DNA from: an uncultured Clostridia bacterium
GTDB taxonomy: Bacteria > Bacillota > Clostridia > TANB77 > CAG-508
Length of the DNA stretch: 64,000 nucleotides
Reading direction: 5' to 3'
Assembly: GCA_934167175.1 (NCBI GenBank)
Contig: CAKPKF010000002.1
Coordinates: 56,050-120,049, forward strand
The notes beneath the pieces are model-generated. The model was not told the origin of the DNA and ran no database searches. It was given only the letters and a program-made list of their open reading frames with translations. The translations under genes and the position numbers were made by a program. The number at the start of each line of letters is the position of its first letter. The stretch's first letter is position 1. Below are positions 1-8,795 of the stretch, one piece after another.

Positions 1-1
1 A

Positions 2-1009
2 TTAAAAGAAAGAGATGACATATCAGATGAAATATTAGATGACCTCATATGCAATAGAAAATTTACAGATATCTTAAAAATGTGCCCCATTTTAACAAAA
101 GAATATAACATAGATGGAACCAAAAGAAATTCATTAGAATTAATAAATAATATGAATTCAGAAATTAAACAAATTTCTGAAAATTCAGTAATTAATGATA
201 AAGAAAAAATAGAAATAACACAAGATATAAAAGAAATGTATTATGAACTAATATATAGAATGTTAGAAAAAGAAGAACCAAACCAGCTTATGCAAACAAA
301 AAATAAAATAGGAAACGAAAAAAGCAAAAGAATTTTTGAAGATATGAGTAAATATTTCCAGAAAGAAAAAGATTCAAAAATAAAAATATCTGAGAAAATG
401 AAAGAATCTTCTATATTTGTTCCACCTTCAAATAATGGTAGTATACAAGTAGAGAAAAACGGAAGCAAAGTTAGAGTTTCATTTTACGAATTTATGAGAA
501 TGATAAATCCAGAAGTAATGAAAAAAAGATTTACATTGCCAAATGGTAGAAATTCAATAAGCTCAGAGGAATTTTTAAGAAAATTTGGTTTTCAGTATTT
601 ACCACAAGATGGAGAAATGGTTTTAAAGAATGGAACAAAAATTTCAGCATTACAATATGCAGAAGAATATATGTTACAAAAAATGGACTCACAATTAAAA
701 AAAGACTATCAGATGATTAATTTTTTAGAAGATACTATCCAGTCAGCTAATGCAGTAAAGGAACAAGAAGAAACTAAAGCAAGAATAGATAATTATTATG
801 AAAACAAAAAACAAGTTATTAATAACATAATAGATAGAGTAACTGACGAACCAGGGAAAATAAATAGTCAAGAAGAAAATATTAACATAAAGCCACATAA
901 TATAGCTAAAGATACAGTGAAATCCAATATAACCAAACAAGAAATTAAAGAAGTAATGAATGATATTCAAAAAACAAAAAATCAACAAAATAATGAAAAG
1001 GAAAAATAA
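2..1009 (+). CDS. Hypothetical Lys/Glu-rich protein, 3' part
   Basis: The frame is open from base 2 and no ribosome site precedes the first ATG at 80, so the gene starts upstream of the window. About 335 residues are visible. They are hydrophilic and rich in Lys, Glu, Asn and Ile, with predicted helical stretches and no membrane segment or signal peptide. A less charged patch around bases 470-640 (FYEFMRMINPEVM, later FGFQYLPQDGEMV) may be the folded core. I do not recognise the family. Its composition resembles the hypothetical proteins at 2065 and 49468, but I cannot show homology. It converges on the racemase gene, and the two share a hairpin. Confidence 0.7.
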   Translation, partial: LKERDDISDEILDDLICNRKFTDILKMCPILTKEYNIDGTKRNSLELINNMNSEIKQISENSVINDKEKIEITQDIKEMYYELIYRMLEKEEPNQLMQTKNKIGNEKSKRIFEDMSKYFQKEKDSKIKISEKMKESSIFVPPSNNGSIQVEKNGSKVRVSFYEFMRMINPEVMKKRFTLPNGRNSISSEEFLRKFGFQYLPQDGEMVLKNGTKISALQYAEEYMLQKMDSQLKKDYQMINFLEDTIQSANAVKEQEETKARIDNYYENKKQVINNIIDRVTDEPGKINSQEENINIKPHNIAKDTVKSNITKQEIKEVMNDIQKTKNQQNNEKEK

Positions 1010-1024
1010 AAAAAGATTAATTTA

Positions 1025-1066
1025 GAAGTGTGCACTAAATACTTATTAAAATTTAGGACACACTTC
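1025..1066. terminator. Bidirectional terminator between convergent genes
   Basis: The eight-base arms GAAGTGTG (1025-1032) and CACACTTC (1059-1066) enclose an AT-rich loop between two convergent genes. T-rich sequence follows on the minus strand and a weaker T-rich run on the plus strand. Confidence 0.6.
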
Positions 1067-1073
1067 ATTTCTA

Positions 1074-1880
1074 TTAAATTTCTAAACTTCTAATTACATT
1101 ATCAGTAAATACTTGTCCAGAAATAATACAACCAGTAACTTTATTATTTTCAAATGTAGTTTTAGCAGTAATAATTTTTCCAGAAGGTTGTAGTAGGTCT
1201 AAAGAAATACTATTGGCAACTTCTAAACTTTTTACAATAGAAGTAGCAGCAGTACCACTACCACAAGCAGTTTCATAAAAACAAGTATCTATAGATTTTA
1301 CCCATACAATTGGGTGGATTTTTAATACATTATTAATTTCTTCTTGAAAGATTACTCCAACTGCAGAATCATCTATATTAAAATCTTTTCTAATTTGTTT
1401 TGATATATTTTTTATGTGTTCAGTATCTTTATATATAATATCTAGATATTTAGAAGAAGCTTCAACGCCTAATATAATATGTGTAATTCCTTCTAATTTT
1501 ACGCTTTTTATATCATCAGATAATGTAGTAACAACATCAGGACCAGTATATATAGGAAGCTCAGCCCAAGCATTTTTTTGTGCATCAACACCAGACTTTA
1601 TATGTCCACTAGTTCCAGAAACTTTTATGTTTATTGAACCTTTTTCTCCATTTAAATAGTAGTAAGCACTACTTCTTGTAGCATTACCACAAAACTCTCC
1701 ACCAGCCATATTTAGTTCATAAGAACTTGTTGAAAGAAAACCAACTTGTTCTACATTTGGGTGTAAATCCATTATCTTATCATTTATTTCTTTTTTTTCA
1801 AGATTTGTGAAATCTGAACCAATAACTAAACCAGTATCATTACCACAAGGGCTATATAAAATATAATTTATTTTTTTCAA
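1074..1880 (-). CDS. DapF-fold amino-acid racemase/epimerase
   Basis: This 268-residue protein has the two-half DapF fold signature. The N-terminal half has a catalytic-cysteine motif GGEFCGNATR and the C-terminal half has ETACGSGTAAT. Enzymes of this fold racemise or epimerise an amino acid without PLP, using a Cys pair. The GGEFCGNA form resembles histidine racemases such as staphylococcal CntK more than classical DapF (CGNG), but I cannot assign the substrate. No nicotianamine-synthase-like partner or metallophore transporter is nearby. The start is TTG at 1880, with AAAGGATG about ten bases upstream. The gene stands alone and is convergent with the preceding gene. Confidence 0.7.
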   Translation of the reverse strand: MKKINYILYSPCGNDTGLVIGSDFTNLEKKEINDKIMDLHPNVEQVGFLSTSSYELNMAGGEFCGNATRSSAYYYLNGEKGSINIKVSGTSGHIKSGVDAQKNAWAELPIYTGPDVVTTLSDDIKSVKLEGITHIILGVEASSKYLDIIYKDTEHIKNISKQIRKDFNIDDSAVGVIFQEEINNVLKIHPIVWVKSIDTCFYETACGSGTAATSIVKSLEVANSISLDLLQPSGKIITAKTTFENNKVTGCIISGQVFTDNVIRSLEI

Positions 1881-2011
1881 AAGTAATCACATCCTTTAAA
1901 TTTTATGTATACATATTATATGATAAAATGCTTTTTGTCAATTTCTTAAGACATAAATAGGATTGGACAGGTAAAAATATTAAGTATTTTCTTGGTGAGT
2001 AGTATATGCAG

Positions 2012-2040
2012 TTTACAAAATTAACATAATGTGTTAAAAT
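2012..2040 (+). promoter_or_regulatory. Sigma-A-type promoter
   Basis: TTTACA (2012-2017) and TAAAAT (2035-2040) are separated by 17 bases, just upstream of the gene at 2065. Confidence 0.55.
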
Positions 2041-2064
2041 TAAATAGTGTAAAGGAGGCGTGAG

Positions 2065-3783
2065 ATGGAATATAGAGATGTAGTAAATAAAATAAATAAC
2101 AATAAGCAAAACTATGATACAAAAAAAATAAGAGAAGACTTTCAAGAATTTGTAGCATTAACTCAAAAAATAAAAACAGAAAATGATGATTGCCAAGACC
2201 CAGAAGAGTTAGAATGGTTAGTAAGAAATGGAATTAATAGTTGTACAAACAATTTATTAGAGCCTAATATGAGTTTAATATATATGGATAAAACATTAGA
2301 TTATATAATAGAAAATCCTAAAACAATAGAAAAAGTAATGGAGCAAAAAGATTCAGAAGAAATTCAAAAATTAATTGCTTATAGTATGGTTAAATATACT
2401 CAAAACATGGAAAGAAATAGTAAGATAATTATAGGATATGTAATAGATAGTCTTTATAAAGAAAAACAAAGAAGAGAATTTTTTATGAAAACTAATATAC
2501 CAGGAGTAGATCACGCAGAAAAAGATGATGAAAAGAAATTTCAGGAATATGCAGAGAAAAAAATTTATGAAATATTAAAAGAAAAGAAATCTAATTTTAC
2601 AAAAAATAGGATAGAAAAAACATCCAAAAAGAGACTAGCCAATACAATAACATTATTAGATAAAATAAATGCTCTTAAAGTAAATAATGATATAAATAAT
2701 CAAAGATTAGATAAATTAGATTTAGGATTTTTAAAGTTTGATTATGAGAGTACAGGAAAAAACAATATAGCAATTAAAGATTTAGAAAATCAGGAATTTT
2801 TAAATAGATTTGATATTTCAGAAATAAGTGCATTAAATGCTTTCTATGTAAATAGATTGGTAAAAAAACTAGAAGAATATAATTTGAATTTTTACTTAGG
2901 AAGAAAGCTAGATATATATAATAAAATAATAAATAATGAACCACTTAATATAAATTTATCAGAAGAAGAGATAAAATATATGGTATTACAAAAGGATTTC
3001 TTGAAAGATAAAGCCCAAGATATAATAAATGAAGTTATAAAAAAATACGAAAAAGATGATTCAAAGGATGAAGGAGATTTTATTATATCAAAAGAAAAAA
3101 TAAAAGATAGTAAAAAATTTAAAGAAAATGTAAAAAAATATAAAAAAGAATATGAAAAATTATACAATAAAATATATTTACCTAATTGCGAAAATGATTT
3201 TGAAAAAGATTTAACAACGAATTCTCTTTTAAACGTAGATATGTACAATTTATATGAAGTGAAAGATATGTCTGCACAGGCTCTTATGGTTTCATTAATA
3301 GATAGTGATAAAAATGTAAACTGGGGATATATACCAGAAAAAGATGAAAAAGGAAGAAACTCAATTCAAAGAGGTAGTAAATATGTATTGATAGGATTTG
3401 ACTTAAAAGGATATAATATGCCAATAAAGCTACATTTTGAAAAAGATAGAATAGAAAAATTTTTAGATGGATATACCAATAACACAGCAATTCCAATTTA
3501 TGAGGGAAATGAAGATGTAGAAATAAATGATGAATTTTTAACCACACAGGTTTTAATGAAATTATCAAAAAAACAAAGAGCAGGGATAAAATCAGCATTA
3601 AAGAATATGTCACCAGATGATGAAAGATATAAATATATATCACATTTAAATTGGATGATGCTTCCAAATAGATATCCTGAACACCTAAAAGAAAATGGAA
3701 CAAGAAAACCAAAAGCTAAAATAGATATAAAAACAGGGAAAGAATATATAGAGAAAAAAGAAGAGCAAGATTTAGAAATATAG
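2065..3783 (+). CDS. Hypothetical 572-residue cytoplasmic protein
   Basis: The gene starts at ATG 2065 behind an AAAGGAGG ribosome site. The product is highly charged (Lys, Glu, Asp, Asn) with many predicted helices and a probable coiled-coil tract around residues 330-375. It has no signal peptide or membrane segment. The C-terminal 170 residues are better mixed (for example WGYIPEKDEKGR and YVLIGFDLKGYN) and may be a globular domain. I recognise no motif. The gene is monocistronic, with its own promoter and a hairpin terminator directly after the stop. Confidence 0.8.
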   Translation: MEYRDVVNKINNNKQNYDTKKIREDFQEFVALTQKIKTENDDCQDPEELEWLVRNGINSCTNNLLEPNMSLIYMDKTLDYIIENPKTIEKVMEQKDSEEIQKLIAYSMVKYTQNMERNSKIIIGYVIDSLYKEKQRREFFMKTNIPGVDHAEKDDEKKFQEYAEKKIYEILKEKKSNFTKNRIEKTSKKRLANTITLLDKINALKVNNDINNQRLDKLDLGFLKFDYESTGKNNIAIKDLENQEFLNRFDISEISALNAFYVNRLVKKLEEYNLNFYLGRKLDIYNKIINNEPLNINLSEEEIKYMVLQKDFLKDKAQDIINEVIKKYEKDDSKDEGDFIISKEKIKDSKKFKENVKKYKKEYEKLYNKIYLPNCENDFEKDLTTNSLLNVDMYNLYEVKDMSAQALMVSLIDSDKNVNWGYIPEKDEKGRNSIQRGSKYVLIGFDLKGYNMPIKLHFEKDRIEKFLDGYTNNTAIPIYEGNEDVEINDEFLTTQVLMKLSKKQRAGIKSALKNMSPDDERYKYISHLNWMMLPNRYPEHLKENGTRKPKAKIDIKTGKEYIEKKEEQDLEI

Positions 3784-3786
3784 ATG

Positions 3787-3828
3787 AAAAATAATTATAT
3801 AGACTTAAATGTTTATATAATTATTTTT
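3787..3828 (+). terminator. Rho-independent terminator
   Basis: A perfect 15-base AT stem (3787-3801 with 3814-3828) sits just after the stop codon and ends in T-rich sequence. Confidence 0.65.
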
Positions 3829-3908
3829 TATTTATTCTGTACAAACATAAAAAATACAAAAAAGCATAAAGATATAGTATCTAGGATATAGGATATAGGA
3901 GGAATTAT

Positions 3909-4689
3909 ATGTTTTTAGTATTTAATAAACAAAAAATATATTCATACATAGTGGCACTAAGTACTGTTATGTTATTACTAGGAGTTGCTATGTACATAGA
4001 AAAAGATAATAACCAAACAATATCAACATCTTCTAAAGTAGAAAATAAACTACCAATATACAGTGTTGAAACTGAAGAGAAAAATATTGCACTAACAATA
4101 AATTGTGCATGGAATGCAGATGATATAAATAGTATATTAGACACATTATCTAAAAATCAAGTAAAAGTTACTTTCTTTGTTGTTGGTGATTGGGTAGACA
4201 AATATCCAGAAGCGGTTAAAAAAATATCAGAAAATGGTCATGAAATTCGGAAATCATTCTGATACACATCCTCATGTTAATAAGTTGAGTTTAGAGAAAA
4301 ATATAGAAGAAATACAAAAATGTAGTAATAAAGTGGAAAAAATAACTGGAAAGGCAACAACATTATATAGAGGACCTTATGGAGAATACAATGATACAGT
4401 AATAGGTGCAGCAGAAAATCAGAAACACAAAACAATACAATGGTCATTAGATACATTAGATTATAATGGATTGAACTGTGAACAAATGTGGAATAGATTA
4501 AATAATAAATTAAAAAGTGGGGATATAATTTTAATGCATAATGGAACAAAATATACTGCAAGTAGTTTGGATAAAATAATATACAATATAAAGCAAAAAG
4601 GATTTAATATCGTTACAGTTTCAGACTTAATATATAATGAAAATTATAATATAGATGCAAATGGAGTGCAAAAAAAAATTCAAAGTTAA
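3909..4689 (+). CDS. PdaB-like polysaccharide deacetylase (CE4), +1 frameshift
   Basis: The full product of about 259 residues is reached only by a +1 shift at 4248. The upstream frame (3909 to the TGA at 4262) gives 117 residues. The downstream frame supplies the rest. The order is an N-terminal membrane anchor (residues 10-30), the motif-1 region NCAWNADD in place of the usual TFDDG, the zinc-histidine motif GNHSDTHPH, YRGPYGEYN, and a C-terminal LMHNGT. Family members remove acetyl groups from peptidoglycan or related glycans, and PdaB itself acts in sporulation. The shift site lies exactly at the glycine opening GNHSDTH. The ribosome site is AGGAGG before ATG 3909. The two frames overlap in-register with nothing lost, so I call this recoding rather than a pseudogene. 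Confidence 0.85.
4248..4251 (+). other. +1 frameshift site CGGA in the deacetylase gene
   Basis: The incoming codons are ATT CGG AAA TCA TTC TGA. Omitting the C gives ATT GGA AAT CAT, encoding the conserved I-G-N-H motif of CE4 deacetylases. The stop lies four codons after CGG in the original frame. Confidence 0.85.
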
Positions 4690-4797
4690 AAATGTGATTA
4701 TGGTGCAGAGATATATTGAATAGCTACTTAAATGTTAAGAATAATATGTAAAAAAAGGGATATACTCTTTAGTATAAATGAGTAAAAGGGGATTTGG

Positions 4798-5304
4798 GTG
4801 AGTATGTCTTTTGTAGGGATAATAACAGAAAATAGAAATGAAATAAGCGTAAAAAATATAATATCTAAAAATATAAAAGCTGATGTAATAAGTATAAATG
4901 AAAAAAACATTGAAAATATTAAAAATGTAAAGTTTGAAACAATATTAGTATGTGGAATTAATGAAAAAGTATTTAAAAAGGATGAGATATTAAAAAAAAT
5001 TATATCAAATGTAAAATTTCTAATTATAAATTCAGACATAGATAAATATTTAGATATGTTAACAAATCTAAATGTAGTAGTTATAAGTTTTGGGTTTAAT
5101 CAAAAATCAAGTGTAACTGCATCAAGTGTAAATGATGACAACATTCTTGTGTGTATTCAAAGAAACATAAAAAATATAGATGATAAAACAATAGAACCTC
5201 AAGAAATAAGAGTAGAAGTGGAAAATAAATCATGTAATATTCATAATATAATAGGGTGTATATGTGTTTTATTAATATATGGAAAACAGTATATAAAAAT
5301 ATAA
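4798..5304 (+). CDS. Hypothetical 168-residue protein, Mur-ligase-like flavour
   Basis: The start is GTG 4798, seven bases after an AAAAGGGG ribosome site. ATG 4804 is an alternative. The product alternates short strands and helices (FVGIITENRNE, FETILVCGIN, VKFLIINSD). It carries the phrase FGFNQKSSVTASS, which resembles the central/C-terminal junction of Mur ligases, but it lacks an ATP P-loop and is much too short for one. I therefore call it hypothetical. The C-terminus is hydrophobic and Cys-containing (IIGCICVLLIYG). It lies downstream of the deacetylase, possibly in the same envelope-related transcript. Confidence 0.65.
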   Translation: MSMSFVGIITENRNEISVKNIISKNIKADVISINEKNIENIKNVKFETILVCGINEKVFKKDEILKKIISNVKFLIINSDIDKYLDMLTNLNVVVISFGFNQKSSVTASSVNDDNILVCIQRNIKNIDDKTIEPQEIRVEVENKSCNIHNIIGCICVLLIYGKQYIKI

Positions 5305-5313
5305 AAATAATAG

Positions 5314-5347
5314 CTTTTCCAATAAAAAAAATTTTTAATGGGAAAAG
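5314..5347 (+). terminator. Possible hairpin terminator
   Basis: CTTTTCC (5314-5320) pairs with GGAAAAG (5341-5347), and the AT-rich loop can pair further. No strong T-tract follows, so the call is weak. Confidence 0.4.
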
Positions 5348-5441
5348 TATAAATGACTACAGAGAGTAAGCAAAAAAGAAAGTAAATTGATTTGGAAATT
5401 TAACAGAAAATAGAAAAAGTTTACAAATTTAACATTTTATG

Positions 5442-5470
5442 TAGACAAAAGAGAAAAAACGTAGTATAAT
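5442..5470 (+). promoter_or_regulatory. Promoter of the SSB gene
   Basis: TAGACA (5442-5447) and TATAAT (5465-5470) have a 17-base spacer and no gene between them and the SSB start. Confidence 0.6.
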
Positions 5471-5554
5471 AGGTATTGTTAGGGATTTTAATTCTAAAAA
5501 TCAACTTGATGAATAAAATTACAATAGATAAATAAAAAATAAAATAGGGAGGAA

Positions 5555-6265
5555 ATGGAATTGAATACAAATTATGCCGATAATAACCACTTAACATTAG
5601 TGGGAAGAGTTACAAGTGAAAAAAGATTTAGCCATGAAATTTATGGAGAGAGCTTCTACATATTTGATTTAGAAGTGCCACGTCTTAGTGGAAATGCAGA
5701 TATTATACCAATAACAGTATCAGAAAGATTAATAACAGACGAATTAGTAGCAATTGGTAAAAAACTATTAGTAAAAGGACAATTTAGATCATACAATAGT
5801 TATGAAAACGAAAAAAACAAATTAATTCTTACAGTATTTGCTAAAGACATAATGGAAGTTGAAGAAAATGAAGAAGAAAAACAAGACGAAGTACAATACT
5901 TAAAGGATAATGTATCAAATGAAGTTATATTAACTGGTTTTATATGCAAAAAACCTATATATAGACAAACTCCATTTGGACGCGAAATTGCAGACTTATT
6001 ATTAGCAGTAAATAGAGCATATAATAAATCTGATTATATTCCAGCAATCGCATGGGGAAGAAATGCTAGATTCTGCCAAAACATAGAAGTTGGTACAGAA
6101 GTAAGAATCACAGGTAGAGTTCAATCTAGAAATTATGAGAAAAAATATGAAGATGGAACAGTAGTTACAAAAACAGCATATGAAATATCAATTGGAAGTC
6201 TAGAAGTAATAAATCAAGAAGATGAAGAAGAAAAAGAAGAAAATAAAAACGAAGAAGCAATGTAA
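5555..6265 (+). CDS. Single-stranded DNA-binding protein with two OB folds
   Basis: The 236-residue product contains two SSB-type OB folds in tandem. The first spans about residues 10-105 (LTLVGRVTSEKRF to LTVFAKDI). The second spans about 123-225 (VILTGFICKKPIYRQTPFG, IPAIAWGRNARF, VRITGRVQSRNY). An acidic linker joins them and the tail is acidic, ending in EEAM. Ordinary bacterial SSBs have one OB fold per chain and work as tetramers, so a two-fold chain could form a dimer. The GGAGG site lies only two bases from ATG 5555 but eight bases from an in-frame TTG at 5561, so TTG is a credible true start. A promoter precedes it and a terminator follows. Confidence 0.85.
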   Translation: MELNTNYADNNHLTLVGRVTSEKRFSHEIYGESFYIFDLEVPRLSGNADIIPITVSERLITDELVAIGKKLLVKGQFRSYNSYENEKNKLILTVFAKDIMEVEENEEEKQDEVQYLKDNVSNEVILTGFICKKPIYRQTPFGREIADLLLAVNRAYNKSDYIPAIAWGRNARFCQNIEVGTEVRITGRVQSRNYEKKYEDGTVVTKTAYEISIGSLEVINQEDEEEKEENKNEEAM

Positions 6266-6293
6266 ATAAAAATAAAAAGAAAATAAAAGGTAG

Positions 6294-6330
6294 CACTATA
6301 AGTGGAGAAATTCATTTATAGTGTTTTTTA
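6294..6330 (+). terminator. Rho-independent terminator
   Basis: An 11-base stem (6294-6304 with 6313-6323, one mismatch) is followed by a T run. Confidence 0.75.
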
Positions 6331-6448
6331 TTAGAAAAGTCAAATTAAAGGAAAATTTTGAAATGAGTTTATTTTAAAATAAAAAGGTATAAAAAATAGA
6401 AAAATGCACATAAATATAGTAATAAGTTTTTTTAAAGGAGAGTTACAC

Positions 6449-6610
6449 ATGGGGAAAAATAATGATATTGATGAAATAGAAGTGGGAGAAGATTATACAA
6501 AGTATGGAGAATTTATATCATCATATTTTGCATGGATATCATTACCTAAACAAAAAGAAAGAGTAAAAGAGTTAGAAAATATATCAAACAACAAGAAAAA
6601 GAGAAAATGA
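6449..6610 (+). CDS. Small hypothetical protein, 53 residues
   Basis: ATG 6449 has a well-placed AAAGGAGAG ribosome site. The upstream in-frame ATG at 6404 does not, so I chose the shorter form. The product has an acidic N-terminus (DIDEIEVGEDYTKYGEF), an aromatic middle (SYFAWISLPKQ) and a Lys-rich tail. No family is recognised. It lies directly upstream of the ctsR promoter. Confidence 0.6.
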   Translation: MGKNNDIDEIEVGEDYTKYGEFISSYFAWISLPKQKERVKELENISNNKKKRK

Positions 6611-6674
6611 GAGAAAATGAGACAAAAACAAAGAAAAACACGAAAAAATACTAAAAAATAATTTGAAATAAATC

Positions 6675-6702
6675 TTGAAAAAATAAAAAAATCAATTATA
6701 AT
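6675..6702 (+). promoter_or_regulatory. Promoter of the ctsR operon
   Basis: TTGAAA (6675-6680) and TATAAT (6697-6702) have a 16-base spacer. The CtsR box lies just downstream of the -10. Confidence 0.7.
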
Positions 6703-6712
6703 AGAATACATA

Positions 6713-6729
6713 GGTCAAAGAAAGTCAAA
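6713..6729 (+). promoter_or_regulatory. CtsR operator (heptad direct repeat)
   Basis: GGTCAAA (6713-6719), spacer GAA and AGTCAAA (6723-6729) match the established CtsR consensus RGTCAAA-NAN-RGTCAAA. A third half-copy, GTCAAA, follows at 6730-6735. The box overlaps the expected transcription start, so CtsR should repress its own operon. Confidence 0.9.
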
Positions 6730-6747
6730 GTCAAAGGAGAAGAAAAA

Positions 6748-7198
6748 ATGAGAATATCAGATATAATAGAAAGTTTTATAAAAGAATTACTAAAAGATGA
6801 GGAATACATAGATATACAGAGAAATGATTTAGCACAAAAATTCAATTGTGTGCCATCACAAATAAATTATGTTATTTCTACAAGATTTAAACCTTCACAA
6901 GGATACTATGTGGAGAGTAAGCGTGGCGGTCGGAGGTCATATAAGAATAAAAAAAATAAATATAACAAAAAGCAATTATTTGATGCATATAATAACTAGT
7001 ATAGGTGATAGATTGACTGCTAGTGAAGTAGATATTTTTATAAGTAATTTTTTATCATATGACATTATATCTGAAAAAGAGGCTAAACTATTAAAAGTAG
7101 CTACAAGTGACAATGTACTGATAATACCAAAAGAATATAGAGACATATTAAGAGCTAATATATTTAAAAATATGTTATTAAATTTAGTTGAAGATTGA
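6748..7198 (+). CDS. ctsR: Heat-shock repressor CtsR, +1 frameshift
   Basis: CtsR is a winged-helix dimer that represses clp genes and is released on heat or by McsB action. The full 149-residue product needs a +1 shift at 6931. Without it, translation stops at 6999 after 83 residues. The start [15 protein letters not shown], the DNA-binding helix region and the wing sequence SKRGG-GGHIRI are all recognisable. The shift falls inside the four-glycine wing that enters the DNA minor groove. The C-terminal domain, which binds McsA/McsB partners in the family, lies wholly in the +1 frame. The gene heads ctsR-mcsA-mcsB-clpC and has a CtsR box in front. Confidence 0.93.
6931..6934 (+). other. +1 frameshift site CGGA in ctsR
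   Basis: The incoming codons are GGC GGT CGG AGG. Omitting the C gives GGC GGT GGA GGT, the G-G-G-G wing of CtsR. Without the shift, about 22 unrelated residues follow before the stop at 6999. Confidence 0.9.
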
Positions 7199-7214
7199 AA
7201 AGGAGTTGATTATT

Positions 7215-7754
7215 ATGTTATGTCAAAATTGTAACAAAAATGAGGCAAATGTTAGGTATACGCAAATTATTAATGGAGAAAAACAGGAGATATTTTTATG
7301 TGAAAAATGTAGTAGAGAAATGGGAATAGGAAATATAGATTTTAATATTCCAATAAGTTTTTCAAGCTTTTTTGGAGATTTATTAGAAAATTATTCGGAT
7401 GCTAACTTTTTCCCAACAATAATGAAACCAGAAGAGTTGAAATGCAAGAAATGTGGAATGACTTTTTCAGAATTTATAGATAATGGAAAATTCGGTTGTG
7501 CAAATTGCTATAATGTATTTTCTAATAAAATAGACCCAATATTAAAAAATATTCATTTGTCTAATAGATATACTGGAAGAAAACCAATGTTATTAGGTAA
7601 AAATATAGAAATAAATAAAACAGAAGCAAGTGATAATAAAAATTCAGAAATAGAAACATTAAAAGAAAAATTAAATAGAGCAGTAAAAGAAGAGAATTAT
7701 GAAGAGGCTGCTAAAATAAGAGATAAAATAAAAGAATTAAAAGGAGGCAAATAG
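7215..7754 (+). CDS. mcsA: McsA, zinc-finger activator of McsB
   Basis: The 179-residue product starts at ATG 7215 with AAAAGGAG ten bases upstream. That ribosome site overlaps the ctsR stop. It has four CxxC pairs forming two zinc sites: CQNC and CEKC near the N-terminus, CKKC and CANC in the middle. The C-terminal UVR-type helix pair reads LKEKLNRAVKEENYEEAAKIRDKIKEL. McsA activates the arginine kinase McsB and modulates CtsR. The order between ctsR and mcsB matches Bacillus and Clostridia. Confidence 0.93.
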   Translation: MLCQNCNKNEANVRYTQIINGEKQEIFLCEKCSREMGIGNIDFNIPISFSSFFGDLLENYSDANFFPTIMKPEELKCKKCGMTFSEFIDNGKFGCANCYNVFSNKIDPILKNIHLSNRYTGRKPMLLGKNIEINKTEASDNKNSEIETLKEKLNRAVKEENYEEAAKIRDKIKELKGGK

Positions 7755-7757
7755 AAT

Positions 7758-8777
7758 ATGTTAAATTGGTACTTACAAAGTGGAAAAGATTCAGATGTAG
7801 TAATAAGTTCTAGAATAAGGTTAACTAGGAATTTAGAGGAATTTAGATTTGTTAGCAAATATAGTAAAGAAGATGCTATAAAAATAATAGAAAAAATGTC
7901 TGAAGTGGCGAATAATATAGGATATGGATTAAAGTTGATAAAATTAAAAGATATGGATGATATAACCAAAATGTCTTTAGTTGAAAAGCATTTAATAAGC
8001 CCAAATTTTGTTATGAATACATATGAAGCAGGAGCATTATTAATAAATGAAGATGAAAACATATGTATAATGATAAATGAAGAAGACCATCTAAGAATAC
8101 AGGTATTATCTTCTGGATTAGAAATTGAAAATGCTATGAATTTAGCTAGAGAAATAGATGAAAAAATAGGTAGTATGGTAAAATATGCATTTAATGATAA
8201 ATATGGTTTTTTAACAACGTGTCCAACAAATGTAGGAACAGGTTTAAGAGCATCCATAATGGTTCATTTACCAGCCTTAACAGCAACAGGAAATATAAAT
8301 AAAGTATTAGAAGTAATAAATAATTTCGATATGAACATAAGAGGAGTATATGGAGAAGGAAGTAAGAGCCAAGGAAATATTTATCAAATATCTAATAAAA
8401 AATCTTTAGGAATCACGGAAAACGATATAATAAAAAAATTAAAAATAATTACAGAAAAAGTAATAGAGCAAGAAAGATTAGCAAGAAAATATTTGTGTAA
8501 AAACAGTATACAAATAGAGGACAAAGTGTATAGAGCATACGGAATATTATCAAATTGCAAAAAAATATCATCTGAAGAAACAAGAAACTTGTTATCAACA
8601 GTAAGATTAGGAACAGATTTGGGGATAATAACAGAATTAAATGATTTAAAAGTAAATAAAATAGATTTATATACAAAACCAGCAAATTTGCAAAAGCATT
8701 TAGGACAAAAGTTGGACAGATATGAAAGAGACATTAAAAGAGCTGATGTAATAAAAGAAATAATAAATTCAAAATAA
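7758..8777 (+). CDS. mcsB: Protein-arginine kinase McsB
   Basis: The 339-residue product belongs to the phosphagen-kinase-like family and phosphorylates arginine in proteins, marking them for ClpC. Visible family motifs are SSRIRLTRN near the N-terminus, the catalytic CPTNVGTGLRAS block with the active-site Cys around residue 155, and RGVYGEGS. It begins three bases after the mcsA stop. Conserved arginines in SSRIRLTRN use AGA and AGG codons here, so AGG reads as arginine. Confidence 0.95.
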   Translation: MLNWYLQSGKDSDVVISSRIRLTRNLEEFRFVSKYSKEDAIKIIEKMSEVANNIGYGLKLIKLKDMDDITKMSLVEKHLISPNFVMNTYEAGALLINEDENICIMINEEDHLRIQVLSSGLEIENAMNLAREIDEKIGSMVKYAFNDKYGFLTTCPTNVGTGLRASIMVHLPALTATGNINKVLEVINNFDMNIRGVYGEGSKSQGNIYQISNKKSLGITENDIIKKLKIITEKVIEQERLARKYLCKNSIQIEDKVYRAYGILSNCKKISSEETRNLLSTVRLGTDLGIITELNDLKVNKIDLYTKPANLQKHLGQKLDRYERDIKRADVIKEIINSK

Positions 8778-8795
8778 TGAAAGGAGAGATGTTTT

